From assembly GCA_024228555.1 (NCBI GenBank), contig JAAETI010000162.1:1-64000 (forward strand): a stretch of DNA of 64,000 nucleotides. Direction: 5' to 3'. A program made the translations under genes and the position numbers. The notes under the pieces were generated by a model, which did no database searches, was not told the origin of the DNA, and saw only the letters and a program-made list of their open reading frames with translations. Every line of letters begins with the position of its first letter. The first letter of the stretch is position 1. Below, one piece after another: positions 15,686 through 25,462 of the stretch. Source of the stretch: a bacterium. Its GTDB lineage: Bacteria; Actinomycetota; Acidimicrobiia; Spongiisociales; UBA5794.

Positions 15686-17125
15686 TCAGCCTCGCTGGAC
15701 CGAGGACACCAGAGTGCCCTCATGATCGTGGAGGCTCACGTCCAGCGGCATCTTGCCGACGGCGTGCGTGGAGCAGCTGAGACACGGATCGTACGCACGG
15801 ATGCCCGCCTCGATCCGGTTGAGCACCGGCTCTGGAATATCGTGACCGTCGATCCATTCCTTGGCGATCTGCAGGACGGTCGCATTCATGGGCAGGTTGT
15901 TCTGCCCCGTTGCAATGATCATGTTCATCTCTTCGAGGAGACCGTTCTGATCTACGTGGTACTCGTGGAACAGGGTTCCGCGCGGCGCCTCGGAGACCCC
16001 CACCGCATGACGGTGGTTGATCCCTGCGGTTGCCCGCACCATCGGGTCGAGAATTGCATCATCCTCCAGCAGGGCCCGCATCAGTTCAGTGGATGCGAGG
16101 ATCTCGATGAGGCGGGCATAGTGGTAGAAGAACGATGAATTCGCAGTTCCGCCTGCCATCTCCCGATATGCCAACAGCGCCTCGTCGGCAAGCGGTGCGC
16201 CCATCGTCTTACAGACGTTGAGTCTGGCCAATGGGCCAACTCGGTAGATGCCGGCATTGACGTTCTCCCCGTCGGCGACGAGTGGCTTGAAGTACGGAGA
16301 CTTCAGATAGGAGTCGCGGCGCGTCGACTCGCCGATATACGTTCGATAGTCGGCCGGGTCGATGTTGTCGGCGACAGTGTTGCCCGCAGCATCGACGAAT
16401 TTGAGATGACCGTCGTAGTTTTCCCACAGACCGTCATCATTGGCCAAACCAAGATGAAGGCTGGGGAACAGCCCAAAGGCACCGATCTCTCGCTCGAACT
16501 TGTCAAGCATCCCCACGAACAGTTCGAGGGCGGCTTCAGCGGTCTGCTGCGCCTCGTCCAGACCGGCGAGCAGTCGTTCCCTTGTCTCTGTGGTCATGGC
16601 ATCGGCGATCCCGCCGGGGACGATCCCGGGCGAATGGACTTTGCGGCCCGCGATCGCCTCGATCACGCCCTGGCCAAAGCCGCGCAGCCTGATGCCTCGG
16701 CGTGCCAGTTCGGGTTCCGCTCCCATCAGACCGAACACGTTGCGCACTGCTGGGTCGGCATCCCAACCAAGCAGCATGTCCGGCGAGCTGAGATGGAAGA
16801 AACTCAACGCATGGCTCTGGATGATCTGGCCGAGGTTGACCAGTCTGCGCAGCTTGACACCGGTCGAAGGGATCTTGACACCCATGATCGCATCGCCGGC
16901 CTTGGCCGAAGCAAGAAGGTGGCTAACCGGGCAGATTCCGCAGGTGCGAGCTGTGAGGCTCGGCATCTCCCAGACTGGCCGGCCCTTGCAGAACTCCTCA
17001 AAACCGCGGAACTCCGTCACGGAGAACCTTGCAGTCTCGACCTGACCGGCTTCGTCGAGTGCGATAGCTATTTTGGCGTGACCTTCGATCCGGGTCACCG
17101 GATCGATTATTACTTTGTTACTCAT
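15686..17125 (-). CDS. hoxH: NAD-linked [NiFe] hydrogenase large subunit
   Basis: The 479-residue catalytic subunit oxidises or evolves H2 at the Ni-Fe centre. Both cysteine pairs are present: [10 protein letters not shown] (L1, Cys62/Cys65) and [12 protein letters not shown] (L2, Cys448/Cys451). The residue pattern, length near 480 and the tail after His454 (the protease site, about 25 residues to be removed) fit HoxH of group 3d bidirectional enzymes; group 3b/3c large subunits are alternatives, but the HoxEFU partners decide for 3d. The start is ATG 17125. hoxY lies 9 bases upstream and the protease gene 7 bases downstream. Confidence 0.93.
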   Translation of the reverse strand: MSNKVIIDPVTRIEGHAKIAIALDEAGQVETARFSVTEFRGFEEFCKGRPVWEMPSLTARTCGICPVSHLLASAKAGDAIMGVKIPSTGVKLRRLVNLGQIIQSHALSFFHLSSPDMLLGWDADPAVRNVFGLMGAEPELARRGIRLRGFGQGVIEAIAGRKVHSPGIVPGGIADAMTTETRERLLAGLDEAQQTAEAALELFVGMLDKFEREIGAFGLFPSLHLGLANDDGLWENYDGHLKFVDAAGNTVADNIDPADYRTYIGESTRRDSYLKSPYFKPLVADGENVNAGIYRVGPLARLNVCKTMGAPLADEALLAYREMAGGTANSSFFYHYARLIEILASTELMRALLEDDAILDPMVRATAGINHRHAVGVSEAPRGTLFHEYHVDQNGLLEEMNMIIATGQNNLPMNATVLQIAKEWIDGHDIPEPVLNRIEAGIRAYDPCLSCSTHAVGKMPLDVSLHDHEGTLVSSVQRG

Positions 17126-17134
17126 CGTGACTCC

Positions 17135-17677
17135 TCAACCGAATCGAATGGCTTCGCCCCGATTCGGGGGAAGGGCGCCCTCGAGAAGGGCTTCTAGCGC
17201 AGCCTGTATCCGATCGGCTGGTGGGGGGCACCCGGGGAGGAACGCATCCACCCTGATCGCCTTGTGCACTGGGAGGACCTGCGGAAGCAACGGCGGGACG
17301 ATTCCGGGCTCGACGGGTATTTGCCCGTCCCGGTCCGGTGCATCGACGTACACGCTCTGCAGGATCTGCTGCGGGTCACCCAGCGGATTCCGCATTGCGG
17401 TGACATTCCCGGTCACAGCGCAGTCACCGAACGAAATGACGAGCCGTGACTTCGCCCGAATCTCGAGAGCCAGCTCGAGATTGTCCTCGTTGGCGATGGC
17501 GCCCTCGACGAGAGTTGCGTCCACATCCTCTGGGAAGATCTTGACGTCGGCGATTGGGCTGTAGACGATGTCGGCCACCTGAGCGAGCTCAAAGAGCCAC
17601 TCATCCATGTCGAGAAGCGACATGTGGCAGCCGGAGCACCCTCCAAGCCACGCGGTTGCGATTCTTGCTCGTGTCAC
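17135..17677 (-). CDS. hoxY: NAD-linked [NiFe] hydrogenase small subunit
   Basis: The 180-residue subunit holds the iron-sulfur cluster that carries electrons from the Ni-Fe site of HoxH to HoxU. It begins [23 protein letters not shown], where Cys14 and Cys17 start the proximal [4Fe-4S] cluster ligands; GDCAVTGN and the later LPGCPPP (PGC-P) supply the others. It lacks a Tat signal and the medial/distal cluster domain, as expected for a cytoplasmic group 3 small subunit. GTG 17677 overlaps the hoxU stop (GTGA); the longer frame to 17701 would sit inside hoxU. Confidence 0.92.
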   Translation of the reverse strand: MTRARIATAWLGGCSGCHMSLLDMDEWLFELAQVADIVYSPIADVKIFPEDVDATLVEGAIANEDNLELALEIRAKSRLVISFGDCAVTGNVTAMRNPLGDPQQILQSVYVDAPDRDGQIPVEPGIVPPLLPQVLPVHKAIRVDAFLPGCPPPADRIQAALEALLEGALPPNRGEAIRFG

Positions 17678-18417
17678 TTCGACTCCTCTGGGTAGAGCCA
17701 CTCGTTGCGGCTACGGGCCACAGCGAGTCTCTTGATCATTACCGGATCGTGTTCCATCTCTCCGATGGCGCGACCCTGGTAGGCAAGGGAGCCGGTCGGA
17801 CACACGGCGACGCATTTGCCGCACCAAGTGCATGAGAGTGACTCGCCCCATGGCTTGTTCATCTCGGTTACGAGGAGCGCTTGCTCGCCGCGGTAGCTGA
17901 CGTCCCAAACGTGGGCGCCTTCGATCTCATCGCAAACTCGAACACAGCGAGTGCAGAGAATGCAACGATTGGGATCGAATACGTACTTGGGGTGGCTGGC
18001 ATCGATCTCACGCAACGGCGACCGGTAGTCGTAGCGAACGTGATCCATGCCGCAGTGGACGGCCATGTCCTGCAGCTCGCACTTCCCATTGGAAACGCAA
18101 ACCGCACACACATGGTTGCCCTCAGCAAAGAGCAGCTCGAGAATCGACTTGCGGTAGGCGCGAAGCCGGGGAGTCTCGATCTTGATTTCCATGTCGGGAA
18201 CGACCTGGGTCGCACACGCAGGCCGCAACCGATGGTCTTCGGCGACCTCCACGACACAGATGCGACAGCCGCCCCACACTGAGAGCCCTTCGAGGAAGCA
18301 CAGCGATGGGATGGTTACCCCATTGCGACGTGCGCACTCGAGAACGGACTCTCCAACTACGCCTTCTGCATCTACTCCGTCAAAGGTGACCGCAACGGTT
18401 TGTCGTCTATCAACCAT
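17674..18417 (-). CDS. hoxU: hydrogenase diaphorase iron-sulfur subunit
   Basis: The 247-residue protein resembles the N-terminal part of NuoG. A plant-type [2Fe-2S] domain comes first ([19 protein letters not shown] and PACATQV), then the NADH-dehydrogenase His/Cys cluster ([18 protein letters not shown]) and two [4Fe-4S] motifs ([11 protein letters not shown] and [12 protein letters not shown]). It conducts electrons between HoxY and the flavin subunit HoxF. The frame overlaps hoxF by 8 bases and hoxY by 4, indicating tight translational coupling. Clusters and length match HoxU of cyanobacterial and Ralstonia-type enzymes. Confidence 0.92.
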   Translation of the reverse strand: MVDRRQTVAVTFDGVDAEGVVGESVLECARRNGVTIPSLCFLEGLSVWGGCRICVVEVAEDHRLRPACATQVVPDMEIKIETPRLRAYRKSILELLFAEGNHVCAVCVSNGKCELQDMAVHCGMDHVRYDYRSPLREIDASHPKYVFDPNRCILCTRCVRVCDEIEGAHVWDVSYRGEQALLVTEMNKPWGESLSCTWCGKCVAVCPTGSLAYQGRAIGEMEHDPVMIKRLAVARSRNEWLYPEESK

Positions 18418-20038
18418 GGGCGACCTCCTCTCTGAGCAACGCTGAGTATTCGGATCGGAAGTACTGCAGCGTGCTCATGACCGGGTTGGGGGCTGCTTGG
18501 CCGAGGCCGCACAGGCTGGCGTCCCGAACCACCGAGCAAAGGTGCTCCAGGTCCCTTATGTCTTGCTTGGTCCCATCGCCGTCGGTTATGCGCTGCAACA
18601 GATTGTGCATCTGCACGGTGCCAGCCCGGCATGGCGTGCATTTACCGCAGCTCTCATCCATGGAGAATTCCATGAAGTACTTGGCGACGTCCGGCATGCG
18701 GACTTCTTCATTCATGATGATGAGGCCACCGGATCCCATGATCGATCCAAGCTCGCGGAGGCTGTCATAGTCGACGGGGGTATCGAGGAACTTGGCAGGG
18801 ATACAGCCACCCGAAGGGCCGCCCGTCTGCGCTGCCTTGAAGCCCTTTCCGTCGGGGACGCCGCCGCCGATATCTTCAACGATGTCGCGCAGCTTGGTAC
18901 CCATGGGAACCTCAATGAGACCGGTGTGGGTGATATCACCCGCAAGGGCAAACACCTTGGTTCCGGTGCTCTTTGGTGTTCCCAGAGAAGCAAACCATTC
19001 GCCGCCGTTATTGATGATCGGTGCGATATTGGCGAGGGTTTCGACGTTGTTGATCATCGTCGGTTCTCCCCACAGACCCTTCTCCGTTGGATAGGGGGGT
19101 CGGAGCCGCGGGATACCGCGTCGACCTTCGATCGATGCCAGCAGTGCGGTCTCTTCCCCACAAACAAACGCACCCGCCCCGATTCGTACTTCGACGCTGA
19201 GGTCGAACTTGGTGTCGAGAATCTTTCTGCCAAGTAGCCGGTTGCGGCGGGCCACACGTATGGCACGGTCGAGCCGCTCGATGGCACGTGGATATTCGGC
19301 GCGGACATAGATGTACGCCTGGTTGGCGCCGGTGGCATAGGCCGCCAGCGCAATGCCTTCGAGGAGGCGATGCGGATCGTCCTCCATGATGGTGCGGTCC
19401 ATGTAGGCGCCGGGGTCACCCTCATCGCCGTTCGCAACGATGTATTTGGTTTCGCCCGGAGCCGCCGCCAGGAGCGACCACTTGCTGGCAGTCGGATAGC
19501 CGGCGCCGCCACGACCGCGAAGGCCCGAGGTACGAATCTCCTCGAGGACGTGCTTTGGCTTCATTGTCTTGAGTGCCTTTTCCAGAGCGAGGTAGCCGCC
19601 ATGGGCGACATAGGACTCGATCCGGTCTGGGTTGATTACTCCGCCGTTGGCGAGGACGACACGTTCCTGGCTGCTGAAGAACGGGATCTCGGTGTCGATC
19701 TCATGCTCGGGCAGAGTCTCCTCATCGAGAACGTGGCTCTTGAGGATTTTGATTCCGGTTTCAGGCGTGACCTTCTGATACATCGCCTTGTCCCCGCCGC
19801 GGCGCAGGACGCGAACCAGGGGTCCGGCGCTGCACAGGCCCATACATCCAGTGGGGATGACTTGCACCTCGAGCATCATGTCCTCAGCCTCGACGGCATC
19901 CTCAATGGCTTTGATCGTCTGTCCGGCGCCGGCCGATTGGCATGCCGTGCTGGCACAGGCTTTCACGCGCCAGCGGGTGCGGAATCTCTCTTCGCGCTCG
20001 CGTTCGGTGACTTCGTGTAGATCGATAGGTGCGGCCAT
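18410..20038 (-). CDS. hoxF: hydrogenase NADH-binding flavoprotein subunit
   Basis: The 542-residue subunit is NuoF-like and reduces NAD+ or oxidises NADH. An N-terminal thioredoxin-like [2Fe-2S] segment ([10 protein letters not shown] then [10 protein letters not shown]) precedes the NuoF core: [16 protein letters not shown] for FMN binding, [24 protein letters not shown]-like [14 protein letters not shown] for NADH binding, and a C-terminal [4Fe-4S] motif [13 protein letters not shown]. Length is like HoxF of bidirectional hydrogenases. The start is ATG 20038, sharing one base with the end of hoxE. The whole complex is expected to be cytoplasmic. Confidence 0.93.
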   Translation of the reverse strand: MAAPIDLHEVTEREREERFRTRWRVKACASTACQSAGAGQTIKAIEDAVEAEDMMLEVQVIPTGCMGLCSAGPLVRVLRRGGDKAMYQKVTPETGIKILKSHVLDEETLPEHEIDTEIPFFSSQERVVLANGGVINPDRIESYVAHGGYLALEKALKTMKPKHVLEEIRTSGLRGRGGAGYPTASKWSLLAAAPGETKYIVANGDEGDPGAYMDRTIMEDDPHRLLEGIALAAYATGANQAYIYVRAEYPRAIERLDRAIRVARRNRLLGRKILDTKFDLSVEVRIGAGAFVCGEETALLASIEGRRGIPRLRPPYPTEKGLWGEPTMINNVETLANIAPIINNGGEWFASLGTPKSTGTKVFALAGDITHTGLIEVPMGTKLRDIVEDIGGGVPDGKGFKAAQTGGPSGGCIPAKFLDTPVDYDSLRELGSIMGSGGLIIMNEEVRMPDVAKYFMEFSMDESCGKCTPCRAGTVQMHNLLQRITDGDGTKQDIRDLEHLCSVVRDASLCGLGQAAPNPVMSTLQYFRSEYSALLREEVAHG

Positions 20039-20571
20039 TACGCATCACCTCCAAGTGCGGCGCCCACAAGGCTGACAGTGGACTCGCTGGTTTGGTGGCT
20101 GAGCACATCACCATCAAAGACGACAACCGGAGCCAAGCTGCATGAGCCGAGGCACCTTGCGGTCTTGAGTGTCAGGCTGTTGTCCTCGGCGGTCTTGCCG
20201 GCAGGAACGTTGTAGGTATTGCTGACGCTTGCAACGATTTCGTCGGCGCCCTTGACGAAACACGCTGTGCCGGTACAAACCGTGCACGAGTGATCGCCTG
20301 GTGGGTCAAAGGTGAACAACTCGTAGAAGGTGGCTACTCCGTAGACCATCGAAGGTGGAAGTTTGAGAGCCCTTGCCACGTACACCAGGATGTCCTCCGA
20401 CAGAAAGCCGAATACGTCCTGGGCGACGTGCAGGGTCTCGATGAGTTGGTCTTGGGCGTAGCGGCCCCGTTTCAGATGTTTGTCGACGAGGTCGAACCTG
20501 TTGTCACCAGATGGGTGGTCCCCCTGTTGACGATTCGAAGCCCCGGCAACACTGCGCATTGTGTCGCTCAT
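20038..20571 (-). CDS. hoxE: hydrogenase diaphorase subunit, NuoE-like
   Basis: The 177-residue protein matches NuoE/HoxE: a helical N-terminus, then a thioredoxin-like domain with the [2Fe-2S] ligands [12 protein letters not shown] and [20 protein letters not shown] is also a family hallmark. HoxE is present in group 3d enzymes of the HoxEFUYH type and may offer a second electron exit. ATG 20571 has GAGG 4 bases upstream. It is the first structural gene of the hox operon and is preceded by a 170-base intergenic region with a palindrome. Confidence 0.92.
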   Translation of the reverse strand: MSDTMRSVAGASNRQQGDHPSGDNRFDLVDKHLKRGRYAQDQLIETLHVAQDVFGFLSEDILVYVARALKLPPSMVYGVATFYELFTFDPPGDHSCTVCTGTACFVKGADEIVASVSNTYNVPAGKTAEDNSLTLKTARCLGSCSLAPVVVFDGDVLSHQTSESTVSLVGAALGGDA

Positions 20572-20690
20572 CGGTCCTCACTTGGGTGTCAGGCACCACC
20601 ATGGCTGGAGCGAGGCTGGTTCTCCAGGGGACAAAGACCCAACGGTGTGTGACTGATGGAGGTCTCGAATCGATTGCGGCGCAGGGTATA

Positions 20691-20704
20691 TGCAGAACTC
20701 TGCA
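20691..20704. promoter_or_regulatory. palindrome in the hox upstream region
   Basis: TGCAGA-AC-TCTGCA is a perfect 6-bp inverted repeat in the 170-base gap between the histidine kinase and hoxE. TATA-rich sequence lies next to it (GGGTATATGCAG on the plus strand). It is a candidate operator for hox transcription; the binding protein is unknown. Confidence 0.35.
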
Positions 20705-20741
20705 TGTGGTTCGAATGGGGGGAATGCTGCTGCGTGGCGAG

Positions 20742-22415
20742 CTATAGCCGGTTGGCCGGAGACCGAGGGAGGTGGAGGGAGAACAAACTGTGGGTCCCGT
20801 CGTGGTGATAGTGCAGATCGCCGCCCATCAAACGGGCCAGCTTGAGCGATATGAACAAGCCAAGACCGATCGAGCCGAGACGATCCCCGTTCTCATGTGC
20901 CGAGGTATAGGGATCGAAGATCTGCTTGCGATGTGTTTCTGCGATGGGCTCGCCATCATCGGCGACGGTCACTGTGGCGTTCGCTGCCGACTCGGAGAAA
21001 CGGATCTCGACGTTTGGTCCTCCGTACCGGGAGGCATTGGTCATCAAGTTGCGCAAGATTTGGCGCACTCTCTGCGGGTCGGCGAATGCGGTCCCAGGCT
21101 CGCCGATCATCAGGGCAGACTCCAGTGGAGACGACGAAAGGGCAATCTCAACCTCCTCCGCCAGCATCACCGTTTCGCTGTGGATGGCGAGCTTGTCGAT
21201 GTCGCTGCGCGCCGCCACAAGCAGATCCTCAACGATCGATGCAGCCTCCTCGCTGTGCTCACCGATCATCTCCAACAGGTCGTTGCGTTCGGTTTCGCCG
21301 AAGCTGGCGTCACGATCGGAGAGCTCATGCGACAGCCCCACCACAACTGTGAGCGGAGTCCGCAGTTCGTGAGAGACGGTGGCTAGGAATCGGTCCTTGT
21401 CTGCGGCGACTTGGTGTAGTTGATTCATCTCGGTGCGCTCGCGTCGGCGGAGTCTGATCTGTAGCGCAGTGGTCGCGAGCAGGGCAGTGAGACCAAGACC
21501 AATGGCGATCATCAACCAATGTGTCTTGGGGGTGAGGTCAGAGAGCGCTTCGTCGGTCGGAGCGACCGTCAGTCTCCATGTTGATCCGTCGAGGTCGAGC
21601 TCTCGTTGCCAAGAAGGCCAGTCCGAGTCTTCGTCCTCGGGCAGCTCGTTGTCTATCTGCCACATGACCTTGGACGTGATCGCGATGCCGAGGTCGGCTG
21701 TTAGCAGTATCTCGAGACCCGGCGCCACCAATACGCCTTCGATCTCGTCGATTTCGTTTACAACAGGTTGGACGACCCCGAAGGCCTGTTCCTGGAACAC
21801 CCCGCCCACAGCCAGCAGGTCGGACACGCTGGGGGTGGTCTGGGTCAAAGCACCTTGGAGCGCGGGGAACCACAAAGGCTCGGTGGCGAGATCGAAGCCA
21901 AGGGCGTCGAGCTCAGACTCAATGTGGGTCTCGGCGATAACGACGTCGAGGAATGGACCTCCGTAGACGTAGCGCAGCGGGTAGTAGATCGGTCGTGAGG
22001 TGTTGTCAGGCGCCATACCGCCGAGACCATCAAACCTGAGCAACTGGAGGGTTGGGACGTCTTGTCTGGCTTCAGCCAAGAACCCAGCGATCTCGGTGCC
22101 GTCCACGATGCTGATATATCCGATCCCGATAACGCCTGGGTTCATATCCATCTGCTCGACAAAGTGAGCGAAACGTTCCTGGGTCATCGTTTCGGAGCTG
22201 GCTAGGAACGCGGCGACTGCTTTGAGATCGCTGAACGTGCGATCGACGGTATTCTTGGTCGCCTGCTCAATGAGTTCGGCGCGCTCATCTAGCCACATGG
22301 TTGCGGCTTGTCGGTTCTCGTTGCGGATCGTGACTGCCAGCCCAATCGTTAGTACGACACCGGCAATGATGATCGCAACGGCGATCGGGTCCCTTATTGC
22401 ACGCTTCATTGACAC
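20742..22415 (-). CDS. membrane sensor histidine kinase with CHASE-type sensor
   Basis: The 557-residue protein has an N-terminal helix (IAVAIIIAGVVLTIGLAV, residues about 11-30), an extracytoplasmic region of about 270 residues resembling a CHASE domain (TFSDLKAVAAFLASSETMTQ, then PGVIGIGYIS and IYYPLRYVYGGPF), a second helix (HWLMIAIGLGLTALLATTAL), and a HisKA domain with the phospho-His in SHELRTPL. The HATPase shows LRNLMTNASRYGG (N box), VADDGEPI and GSIGLGLFISLKLAR (G boxes). CHASE domains bind small ligands outside the cell. No response regulator gene lies next to it. The start is GTG 22415 or ATG 22409; no ribosome-binding site helps. It is directly upstream of hoxE in the same direction, so it may sense a signal for hydrogenase expression (inference). 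Confidence 0.85.
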   Translation of the reverse strand: MSMKRAIRDPIAVAIIIAGVVLTIGLAVTIRNENRQAATMWLDERAELIEQATKNTVDRTFSDLKAVAAFLASSETMTQERFAHFVEQMDMNPGVIGIGYISIVDGTEIAGFLAEARQDVPTLQLLRFDGLGGMAPDNTSRPIYYPLRYVYGGPFLDVVIAETHIESELDALGFDLATEPLWFPALQGALTQTTPSVSDLLAVGGVFQEQAFGVVQPVVNEIDEIEGVLVAPGLEILLTADLGIAITSKVMWQIDNELPEDEDSDWPSWQRELDLDGSTWRLTVAPTDEALSDLTPKTHWLMIAIGLGLTALLATTALQIRLRRRERTEMNQLHQVAADKDRFLATVSHELRTPLTVVVGLSHELSDRDASFGETERNDLLEMIGEHSEEAASIVEDLLVAARSDIDKLAIHSETVMLAEEVEIALSSSPLESALMIGEPGTAFADPQRVRQILRNLMTNASRYGGPNVEIRFSESAANATVTVADDGEPIAETHRKQIFDPYTSAHENGDRLGSIGLGLFISLKLARLMGGDLHYHHDGTHSLFSLHLPRSPANRL

Positions 22416-22518
22416 CCGGGGGTGGGCTACTCATGCTGTCGACAACAAAGCGCTCGACTTGAGCTAGTGACGTCGAGGTGATCGATGACTCGGCCCGATT
22501 GCCAAACCACCACAGCGT

Positions 22519-24147
22519 TCACTGGGTGGCGGCAGGCACCTCGCCGAAGTACTCGACCAACCGTGCATCGGCCTGATCGCCAAACAGGATTTCGGCAACC
22601 TCGCGCAGGCCGGCAGCCGTCTCGACGTCGTGTTCGGGAACCACTTGCGTGATCTTGGAGCGGCGGCGGAGAAAGTCCTCGAGCTTGGTGATCATCTCGG
22701 TGCCGGCGGCCACGTGGAGCTCGACACGCAGATAGTCGGCGTTCTCCATGATGTCTTGGCCCATCGTCGGATCCGTGCGGATTTCGTCGAGCATCTCGAA
22801 CGCACGCCGGCCATAGCGACGCCACAGGCGGTCCGAGAGGGGTTCAACATCAGGCTTGTGGCGCAGATCATCGAGCTTCATCAATCGGGCCTGTCTGTGG
22901 AACTCGTCCCGTGTGGCTTTCGCCGGCTCGCCATACCAGTTGTGGGTGTCCTCTTCCAGGGGCACTCCGAGTTCCTCGACGGCATCAGCGACTTCTTCGC
23001 CGACATTGAGACAGTCGGTGAGCTTTCCTCCAAAGATCGAAATGACCTTGCGACCGAAGTCGACCTCGATCTCGTGTTTGCGGGAGAGCTTCGTCCAATC
23101 GACATCACGCTTGTCCCCGCCGTCGGTTTTGACGACCAGTGGGCGCACCCCTGATCGATCGGAGATGATGTCGTCGTTGGTCAACGGTTTGGCGAGGTCG
23201 AGACGAGCATTGATCTGGCCGAGGAGGAACTCTCGATCGTCATCGTCAACCGACGTGTAGGCGGTATCCACCCGCGTGTCCGTGGTCCCGATGACCGACC
23301 TTCTTCCCATGGGTATTACATAGAAGAGACGCCCAGTGTCATCGAAGAATGCGAGCACCCGCTCATGATCGGTGAGTCGGGGCACGATCAAATGGATGCC
23401 TTTTGAATAGACAACACGATGCTTGGTCCTGAGCCCGAGGTCCTTGTTCAGGCCATCGATGAAGGGCCCGGCGGCGTTGATGATCATCCGAGCGTTGCAG
23501 GTGAACTCACGGCCGTCGCCGTCGACATCCCGGAGGGTTGCCTTCCACCCGGCGTCGGTGCGTTCGGCACCAACAAGCTCAACGTAGTTTGCCGCAGTTG
23601 CGCCGACATCCATGGCGGACCGGACAAAGCTGAACACGAATCGGCAGTCATTGTCCGGTAGGTAGGCGTCGTAGTACTCGATACCGCCGCGCACGTCCTT
23701 GGTATTGATAACCGGCTCAACGGACTCGATCTTGTCCGCGCTGAGGTAGCGGGGGTAGTGGGTCTTGAAACTACCGATGGCCCAATAGGCGGCGCTACCC
23801 AGCGCACCAAGCCACGGCGGATGTGGGGAACTGCTATCCATCGCGGCGAGAAAGGGGATTGGCTTGATGTTGTCCGGATAGGACTTGATGAGCCGGTTAC
23901 GGGAGACACAGAGTTTGCGGACGAGCAACATCTCGTAGCTCTCCATGTACTTGAAGCCGCCCCAAACGAGGTTTGATGACTCCTGGCTGGTGAAGGCCCC
24001 AAAATCCCCGCGATCAATGAGGGCGACTGAGGCTCCCCTGCCGGCAAGAACGGCCGCTGATACCGCGCCGTTGATGCCCCCTCCCACTATCAAGACATCA
24101 AACGAACCGCTATCGAGCTTGCTGAGGCTAGTTGTTCTTAGTGGCAT
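22519..24147 (-). CDS. glpD: aerobic glycerol-3-phosphate dehydrogenase (FAD)
   Basis: The 542-residue flavoenzyme oxidises sn-glycerol 3-phosphate to dihydroxyacetone phosphate and passes electrons to quinone. The FAD-binding start is FDVLIVGGGINGAVSAAVLAGRG, followed by DFGAFTSQESSNLVWGG, the sugar-phosphate FAD block. VIPMGRRSVIGTTDTRVD and IFGGKLTDCLNVGEEV complete the DAO domain, and the C-terminal DAO_C domain ends the protein. Length fits GlpD. The frame is open to 24207, but ATG 24147 gives the family start and lies 7 bases after TATCCT on the minus strand, suggesting a leaderless mRNA. It is divergent from guaB3 and has no glycerol kinase neighbour here. Confidence 0.92.
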   Translation of the reverse strand: MPLRTTSLSKLDSGSFDVLIVGGGINGAVSAAVLAGRGASVALIDRGDFGAFTSQESSNLVWGGFKYMESYEMLLVRKLCVSRNRLIKSYPDNIKPIPFLAAMDSSSPHPPWLGALGSAAYWAIGSFKTHYPRYLSADKIESVEPVINTKDVRGGIEYYDAYLPDNDCRFVFSFVRSAMDVGATAANYVELVGAERTDAGWKATLRDVDGDGREFTCNARMIINAAGPFIDGLNKDLGLRTKHRVVYSKGIHLIVPRLTDHERVLAFFDDTGRLFYVIPMGRRSVIGTTDTRVDTAYTSVDDDDREFLLGQINARLDLAKPLTNDDIISDRSGVRPLVVKTDGGDKRDVDWTKLSRKHEIEVDFGRKVISIFGGKLTDCLNVGEEVADAVEELGVPLEEDTHNWYGEPAKATRDEFHRQARLMKLDDLRHKPDVEPLSDRLWRRYGRRAFEMLDEIRTDPTMGQDIMENADYLRVELHVAAGTEMITKLEDFLRRRSKITQVVPEHDVETAAGLREVAEILFGDQADARLVEYFGEVPAATQ

Positions 24148-24154
24148 AGACGCG

Positions 24155-24160
24155 AGGATA
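24155..24160 (-). promoter_or_regulatory. candidate -10 box of a leaderless glpD mRNA
   Basis: TATCCT on the minus strand matches TANNNT and is followed by exactly seven bases (CGCGTCT) and ATG 24147. The seven bases share GCGTCT with the S9 peptidase start region. No Shine-Dalgarno sequence is present. Confidence 0.45.
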
Positions 24161-24304
24161 ACCGCATCAAATGGTACCGATTCCATCTTGCGACCAGCAA
24201 CCAACATCGGCCGGTGCAGCGCCCGTGAGCTGGGTTCGAACTCTTGTCAGCAACCACCGGCTGGTACGCTGCCGCGTGCTGGCGCCACACGTGGAGGGAT
24301 TCGG

Positions 24305-25462
24305 GTGGAAATTGAGATCGGTATTGCGAAATCGGGCCGTCGCGCCTGGGGCTTTGACGACATTGCGATTGTCCCATCACGGAGGACCCGCGACCCCGAG
24401 GATGTGAGCATGGCGTGGGAGATAGACGCCTTCACCTTCGATTTGCCGATGATGGGCGCCGCCATGGACTCAGCCGTGAGTCCGGCAACGGCGATTCAGA
24501 TCGGGAAGCTCGGCGGATTGGCCGTCCTCAACCTCGAAGGCCTGTGGACCCGCTACGAGGATCCGACAGCTGTCTACGAAGAGATTGGTGCCGCCCCCGC
24601 AGAAACCGCAACCGCCATAATCCAGAAGGTCTACCAAGCACCGGTGCAGCCGGAGTTGATCGGGCGGCGGGTCGAGGAGATCAAGGCCGGGGGAGTGTTG
24701 GCGGCCGCAAGCCTCACCCCGCAAAACGTAGCCAAATGGCATCGGCATGCGCTTGATGCCGGTCTCGACGTTCTTGTTGTCCAGGGAACCGTTGTCTCGG
24801 CGGAACACGTTTCCACACGTACCGAACCCCTCGATCTCTTCAAGTTCATTGCGGAGGTCGGAGTACCGGTGATTGCCGGTGGCGTCGCCTCCTATGCGGG
24901 TGCCTTGCACCTAATGCGGACTGGAGCCGTTGGGGTGCTGGTCGGTGTCGGACCGGGTGCGGCTTGCACGTCGCGGGGCGTACTGGGCATCGGGGTACCG
25001 CAGGCCACCGCGATCGCTGATGCCGCCGGTGCCCGAACTCGGTATCTCGAAGAGACGGGCCGTTACGTTCATGTCATCGCCGATGGCGGAATGCGAACTG
25101 GCGGAGATATCGCCAAGGGGATCGCTTGTGGAGCCGATGCAGTCATGCTTGGCTCCCCGCTCACCGCTGCCACGGAAGCGCCGGCGTGCGGCAACCACTG
25201 GGGGATGGCGACGTTCCACCCGACATTGCCGCGGGGGACAAGGGTCAAGACCGGCGAATTGGGCTCGTTGGAGGAGATCCTGGTCGGACCGGCGCATGAG
25301 AACGACGGCAGACGAAACCTGTTCGGAGCGCTCCGGGTCTCGATGGCGACGACCGGTTACGCCAACGTCAAAGAATTCCAGAAGGCAGAGGTCATGGTTG
25401 CGCCTGCTTTGCAGACCGAGGGCAAGACGCTTCAGAAGTCGCAGCAAGTGGGAATGGGATAG
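24305..25462 (+). CDS. guaB3: GuaB3-type IMP dehydrogenase family protein
   Basis: The 385-residue protein is the actinobacterial GuaB3/'IMPDH-related protein 2' type: an IMP dehydrogenase TIM barrel without the CBS pair. It starts [20 protein letters not shown], keeps [16 protein letters not shown], and has the active-site loop [13 protein letters not shown] with the catalytic Cys, then [20 protein letters not shown] for the phosphate site. IMPDH makes XMP from IMP, the step before GuaA; whether all GuaB3 proteins do so is less settled than for GuaB. GTG 24305 has GGAGGG 6 bases upstream. The gene overlaps guaA by one base (TAGTG), which supports a purine role. A canonical GuaB probably lies elsewhere. 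Confidence 0.88.
   Translation: MEIEIGIAKSGRRAWGFDDIAIVPSRRTRDPEDVSMAWEIDAFTFDLPMMGAAMDSAVSPATAIQIGKLGGLAVLNLEGLWTRYEDPTAVYEEIGAAPAETATAIIQKVYQAPVQPELIGRRVEEIKAGGVLAAASLTPQNVAKWHRHALDAGLDVLVVQGTVVSAEHVSTRTEPLDLFKFIAEVGVPVIAGGVASYAGALHLMRTGAVGVLVGVGPGAACTSRGVLGIGVPQATAIADAAGARTRYLEETGRYVHVIADGGMRTGGDIAKGIACGADAVMLGSPLTAATEAPACGNHWGMATFHPTLPRGTRVKTGELGSLEEILVGPAHENDGRRNLFGALRVSMATTGYANVKEFQKAEVMVAPALQTEGKTLQKSQQVGMG

Noticed and set aside
24228-24250. tRNA T-loop-like GGTTCGAACTC between glpD and guaB3
   Set aside because: No flanking acceptor, D-arm or anticodon stems can be drawn on either strand.
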